Positions 60,014 through 64,000 of a stretch of DNA of 64,000 nt are shown in pieces. Under the pieces are notes generated by a model. That model had not been told where the DNA came from. It did no database searches and worked only from the letters and a program-made list of their open reading frames with translations. This stretch comes from Cricetomys ansorgei (Eukaryota > Chordata > Mammalia > Rodentia > Nesomyidae), in assembly GCA_026225945.1 (NCBI GenBank), contig JAMJFZ010001871.1, positions 1,343,001 through 1,407,000 on the forward strand. The letters are read 5' to 3'. The translations under genes were made by a program, and so were the position numbers. The stretch's first letter is position 1, and each line of letters starts with the position of its first letter.

Positions 60014-60019
60014 AGTGTC

Positions 60020-61685
60020 AGGACTTACAGAAACAGTTCAGAGGTTTTAATTCATACAATGCAGCTTCAGCTGCTTCTCTCTCATTTAGTTCTGTGACTT
60101 TTGAAATGCAATTTCTTATGCGAATTAGGATAGAAATAGAGAATGAGCTTTAAATGTTTAATACTGTGACATATAGTTAAATAGCATAACCTGCCCTTTT
60201 GTAACTTGGCTATTTATATTATTCTCACCAATAACATTAATACAAATTATAAAGATTCTATAACAGTTTAAAATAACCATGTTCAACTGATAGCCCATGG
60301 GTCACATATATCCCAGGGAGCTATGCATGTAGCCACATATATTTGTAGATGAAAACATGTTGCAATGCCAAAAGTTGGTCACCTCTGGTTTGAGCCAAAG
60401 CATAGGATATTACTTTATCAAAGATTATTCTGGGTACCAAAGGAGACATATGTTTTGATGCAAACCAAATATATAACATTGAACTCATTACCAAGTAAGA
60501 AGGCTGGGCTGTTCTTGATATAGCATAAGTACCTGGCTGCCAAGTGGTGATGAGTGCTAACAAGAGAGCAGCTCATTCACTTTATTATTATAGGCATCTA
60601 CGCTTTCCACAGCTTTTGCAAGACAGGCCACTGTCTTAGGTTACATCACCTCAGATGTGGACCTGTAGATGGGACTTTGAGGGAAATGAGTGATTTCTAA
60701 GGTAAATGATCTCATAAGAAACTATTAAGGGAATGACAGAAACTAGACAGAAAAGAAAACTAAGCCAAGCTTGGGTACAATTCAAGAGCAAGTTCCAGCC
60801 TTTGCTTGACTTTTGGGAGTCTTGAACTGCACATTGTATCTCAAAAACTGTAGCAACTATGAAGACCCAGTGGTCTGGATGATTTGAGAAAGGATATAGA
60901 CACCATTACTCACCCTGACTCTGATAGTCTATGGCTACAGAATGCCTCTGCAAGCATTTTCTTAGAAATGGACCCAAGACACCCTGAAATAGTTAGCAGC
61001 TGGCATCAGGGCAGTCCTGTCCCAAATGTCAATTCAGTGACTGTGCAAAGTCCCTGGCTTCTGTGTGTCCAGAGGTTTATATAACAGTGTGGCTGCCCTG
61101 TGAATGCCTGACCAGGACCCCAACCTGTGTGAATGACTGGCTGCTTTTATAAGGAGGGCAGACAGTGCTTTCCAGAACCCAGTTATGCCCTAGGGCTCTG
61201 TAATTCTTCATGCTAACAGTTTCTAGGAAATTTGGAAATGAGAATGGGGTATCCCTTGGTACAGCCAAAATCTGGGACATCTACAGTTTAATTATGCAGT
61301 TGGGTTTTTAGTCCAGCTCCATTCCGTCAGTGTAGCCAAGAACAGGCTGCTTGTTCTTCAGAAGTCAAGGGAACAGTTGTCAATCATTGTCTCCTGGCAG
61401 AAATCTGCAGCAGCTACTGGAAAGTGTGACTTAGTGGGAAGCTAGTAGGCTCAGCCAAGATACCATCTATCTTCAGTTTGTTATCTGTCTATCTGGGATG
61501 GAAGTTTATCTAGTCACAAGTAATAGTGAACACCTCAAGTAGAAAGAAATCTGTTGATGTATTAATGTCATGCAGCAGGAGAATACTATTGGCTCCTGGT
61601 CACAGCAGTTATTGCATATGGGAATTAAGTTTTATAAAAAATGCTTTGATCTTTCTCTTTCTTCACTAAGTTAGTCTGTTTTCAC
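60020..61685. other. Unassigned non-coding stretch
   Basis: No gene recognised. A mild hAT-like echo at 60280-60395 is too weak to call. 60600-61300 is slightly GC-richer. Confidence 0.4.
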
Positions 61686-61689
61686 ATCA

Positions 61690-61702
61690 GCTATCTATCT
61701 AT

Positions 61703-61758
<56 letters not shown>

Positions 61759-61932
61759 TGTGTCTGTGTGTCTGTGTACAATGCCAGAATGCATGTATGG
61801 AAATCAGATGGCCCGTTTCAGGATCCATTTCTTTCCATCCACATTGATCCCAAGGATCAAACTCAAGTCCTCAGGTTTAGCTGCTACAATCACCTTTACG
61901 CACTGAGCTCCTGTGTTGTCCCTGTCTGCTTC
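61690..61932 (-). mobile_element. B3-type SINE with (TTTA)n tail
   Basis: Left (TTTA)n array at 61697-61757 is the expanded tail. Then 'gatcccaaggatcaaactca', 'aagtcctcaggtttagctgc' and 'cctttacgcactgagctcct' form the antisense SINE. Confidence 0.88.
61697..61757 (+). repeat. (TTTA)n microsatellite
   Basis: About 15 TTTA units. Confidence 0.97.
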
Positions 61933-62499
61933 TTCCTACAGAACTCTTATTTTCTTTTCTTCTTGCTGCTCAACACTCTAAAGGAACTCAAAAGTACTAG
62001 TTTAGTTCCTTCATTTTCCAGAACTTTCAAACTCAAGAATGATACACACTCCGAGTTTCTGAGTCTGAATTCAAAGCCTTACAAAAAGAAATCTGATGGG
62101 GATGACCAAAGAGCAATCTATTCCCACAAGCTATCATTGGAGAGCTGAGATTTGGCAAAGCAAAACTTGCTGGGAATAACCCATCCTTGAAAACTCAGAG
62201 ACAATCAATGCAGGCTAAAAAGGGAGCACATAAGTAGCTCTTCTGCACTCCCTAAAACACAGTTCTTTGATGCATAGAAAGGTGCATGTCAGGAGAAATA
62301 ATTGTTTACCATAAATGCATTTACCAGTTTCAGTGGAAGCAAATCAAATCATGGGCTCTGTTGCTCACATATTAATTATTCCCTATTATACCATGTCAAT
62401 GTGAACTGGAGATACAGAAATGAATAAAGTAACATCCTTGGGAGTTTCCTAAATAGGACTTTTGCCCTAAGAAGACTGAGTTTCATGTGTAGTTTTTGC

Positions 62500-62790
62500 A
62501 CTGTAAATTAGTACAAACGTCTAGAAAGAAATTTGATAATAAATATAAGACATATAAAACTGCCCATTCTCACTGACCCAGTAATATTACTTGAGAGAAA
62601 CTATCACAAACTGTTCAATATACTGGGGAAACCTTTATGTACCACAAGATCATCACAGAAATACTTAAGAAAAAAAGATAAGTTAAATATGTCACAGAAA
62701 GGGAATAATTTAAAAAGCCACTATAATAGAGACATCATAGAAAATGCTTATGTATTCTTGAATGGAAACAGGATGCAATAATGGAAGAGA
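62500..62790 (+). mobile_element. Ancient L1 (L1M-type) ORF2 3' fragment
   Basis: 'aaatttgataataaatataa', 'cactgacccagtaatattac' and 'ttgagagaaactatcac' follow the old L1 ORF2 order ('tttgacccagtaattctacttctaggaat'). Decayed. Confidence 0.65.
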
Positions 62791-62829
62791 GCTCTGAAAA
62801 AAAGGGTTAAAATGACGGAGAAAACTGTT

Positions 62830-63550
62830 ACCCCAAGACGAGAAAGAATCTGTGAAATTATCTTCCCTTACCCTCTATTTACAGTATAAACTTTCATTAC
62901 TCTAAATGAAGAAATAATAATAATCTGCATTGTTGATAACATATTGGCACTACCTTCTAATTGGGATGGTCTCTATTTATTGGAGCTGTTTCTTTCTACT
63001 TTTAAATGGATTACCAGGTCTCTTGAAATCTACTACTTCTGGAAAGGATTATATGTTTAAGACTGTATCACTGAGGACTTAGAAACCACAGAGAAGAAAT
63101 TAGAAAAGCCGGTTTAAGTAACTCCAGTGAGGAACATTTTGAAGGGTCTTGGAAAATGGCTTTAAAGGAAAAAAAAAAAAAAGAAAAACTGGTGGAAGTG
63201 GGAAGGAGCTCTAAACCTGAGAACTGCCTCAAGCTTTAACTGTCAAAAATAAAACATGAGTGTGCTAGAAGCCTGGACAGCTCTCTGTACATATGTCATG
63301 AAGCACTGGGGACATTGCACAGATGAGAGTAATTAGCACATGCTCCAGTCATCATCAGATTCATAGATTGTCTTTTCCAAGTGACTATTATTAGCCTGAT
63401 TCTCCCACATATTTATGGGAGGGTAGCATATTATAAAATTACCACACACAAGTGAAAGAATGAATACCTCTTATACTCCAAATAAGTAAAAGATGGTTTC
63501 TCATTTAAACTGTTTTAAGAAGACAGTGGTTATGCTTGGGTAGTATGAGA
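62830..63550. other. Non-coding stretch with a poly(A) run
   Basis: A-run at 63169-63182. Nothing else recognised. Confidence 0.4.
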
Positions 63551-63556
63551 AGCATT

Positions 63557-63722
63557 TTTTTTGTTTGGTTTTGGTTTTTCAAGACATGGCTTCTCTGTGT
63601 CAAAGCACTGAATGTCATGGAACTCAATTGGTAGACAAGGCTGGCTTGGGACTCACAGAGATCAGCCTGCCTCTACCTTGTGAGAACTAGGATTAATGGT
63701 GTGCATCACCACTGCCCAACCA
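63557..63722 (-). mobile_element. B1 SINE, near full length
   Basis: 'tttcaagacatggcttctct', 'caaggctggcttgggactca', 'agagatcagcctgcctctac', 'aggattaatggtgtgcatca' and 'ccactgcccaac' are the full antisense B1 order. The best preserved B1 in the window. Confidence 0.93.
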
Positions 63723-64000
63723 TTTATTTAAACAATAAAGTCACTATTATATCATGGGCTACACGATACAACAGGATACATTCCAAAATTTGCTCTGCGT
63801 ATACCAGTCCCAAAAGATGCCCCAGTAAATGAAGTATTTTGACTGAGAAACACATTTGGAAGATATTACACAGTGTCCTCTTTAAATAACAGCATATTCC
63901 CTTGAAAATACCATAATAAAGAAATCCATTTGATCATCACTTCCAAAAGTCATGAACCTCTTCCTCACCAGGTCTTCAATACAATGATTATTGTAAAAAA

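Larger units (their letters stand above)
58454..60019 (+). mobile_element. Complete short ERV-like element of family X with 6-bp target duplication
   Basis: AGTGTC occurs at 58454-58459 and at 60014-60019, directly outside two LTRs in the same orientation. The internal region is about 890 bp and lacks gag, pro, pol or env similarity, so the element would depend on proteins from a relative. A 6-bp duplication and the overall layout fit a class II (ERVK-like) non-autonomous element. I do not assign a named family. Confidence 0.88.

Noticed and set aside
60280..60395. Possible fourth hAT-like element ('gttcaactgatagcccatgg' and 'gttggtcacctctggttt')
   Set aside because: The termini are only loosely URR1-like and no 8-bp duplication was found.

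Overview
This is rodent nuclear DNA, most likely from a muroid (mouse, rat, hamster or vole type). The evidence is the repeat mix: B1, B2/B3, ID and B4-type SINEs, rodent-style LINE-1 3' ends, three copies of the rodent hAT element URR1, and LTR copies, on an AT-rich background with long (CA)n, (CT)n, (CTTT)n and (TTTA)n microsatellites. Older mammal-wide repeats (MIR, L2, old L1M, an MLT1A-type MaLR LTR) lie beneath. I cannot fix the genus. Repeat names come from comparison with family consensus sequences as I remember them, not from a search.

I find no functional protein-coding gene, RNA gene or CpG island. The only recognisable protein homology is decayed LINE-1 ORF2 (1-870 minus; 37500-38760 plus). 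The window is probably intergenic or inside a large intron; nothing in it separates these.

Layout. 1-2230: two L1 fragments in minus orientation, side by side. 2.5-9.5 kb: SINE fragments and L1 3' ends. 9.6-11.7 kb: a 3'-truncated LTR retroelement followed by an L1 3' end. 13.5-20.4 kb: SINEs, an MLT1A-type LTR split by a 5'-inverted L1, a polypyrimidine tract and a solo LTR. 22-24 kb: two URR1 copies. 24.0-26.3 kb: repeat-poor. 26.3-27.3 kb: L1 3' UTR and a solo LTR. 28-36.4 kb: old repeats, two LTR-like repeats, a third URR1 and another solo LTR. 37.2-38.8 kb: a rearranged L1 with a nested SINE. 40.4-42.6 kb: a (CTTT)n array and a 1.26 kb block bounded by 13-bp inverted repeats. 43.7-57 kb: SINEs, L1 ends, L2 and LTR-like repeats. 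58.46-60.01 kb: a two-LTR, non-coding, ERV-like element. 61.7-63.7 kb: SINEs and old L1.

The most notable structure is one LTR family present six times (9604, 19308, 27018, 36080, 58460, 59682). Three insertions keep perfect 6-bp target duplications. The 58460-60013 element has a short internal region without coding capacity that holds three tandem units of about 100 bp, and its two LTRs appear to belong to different subtypes.
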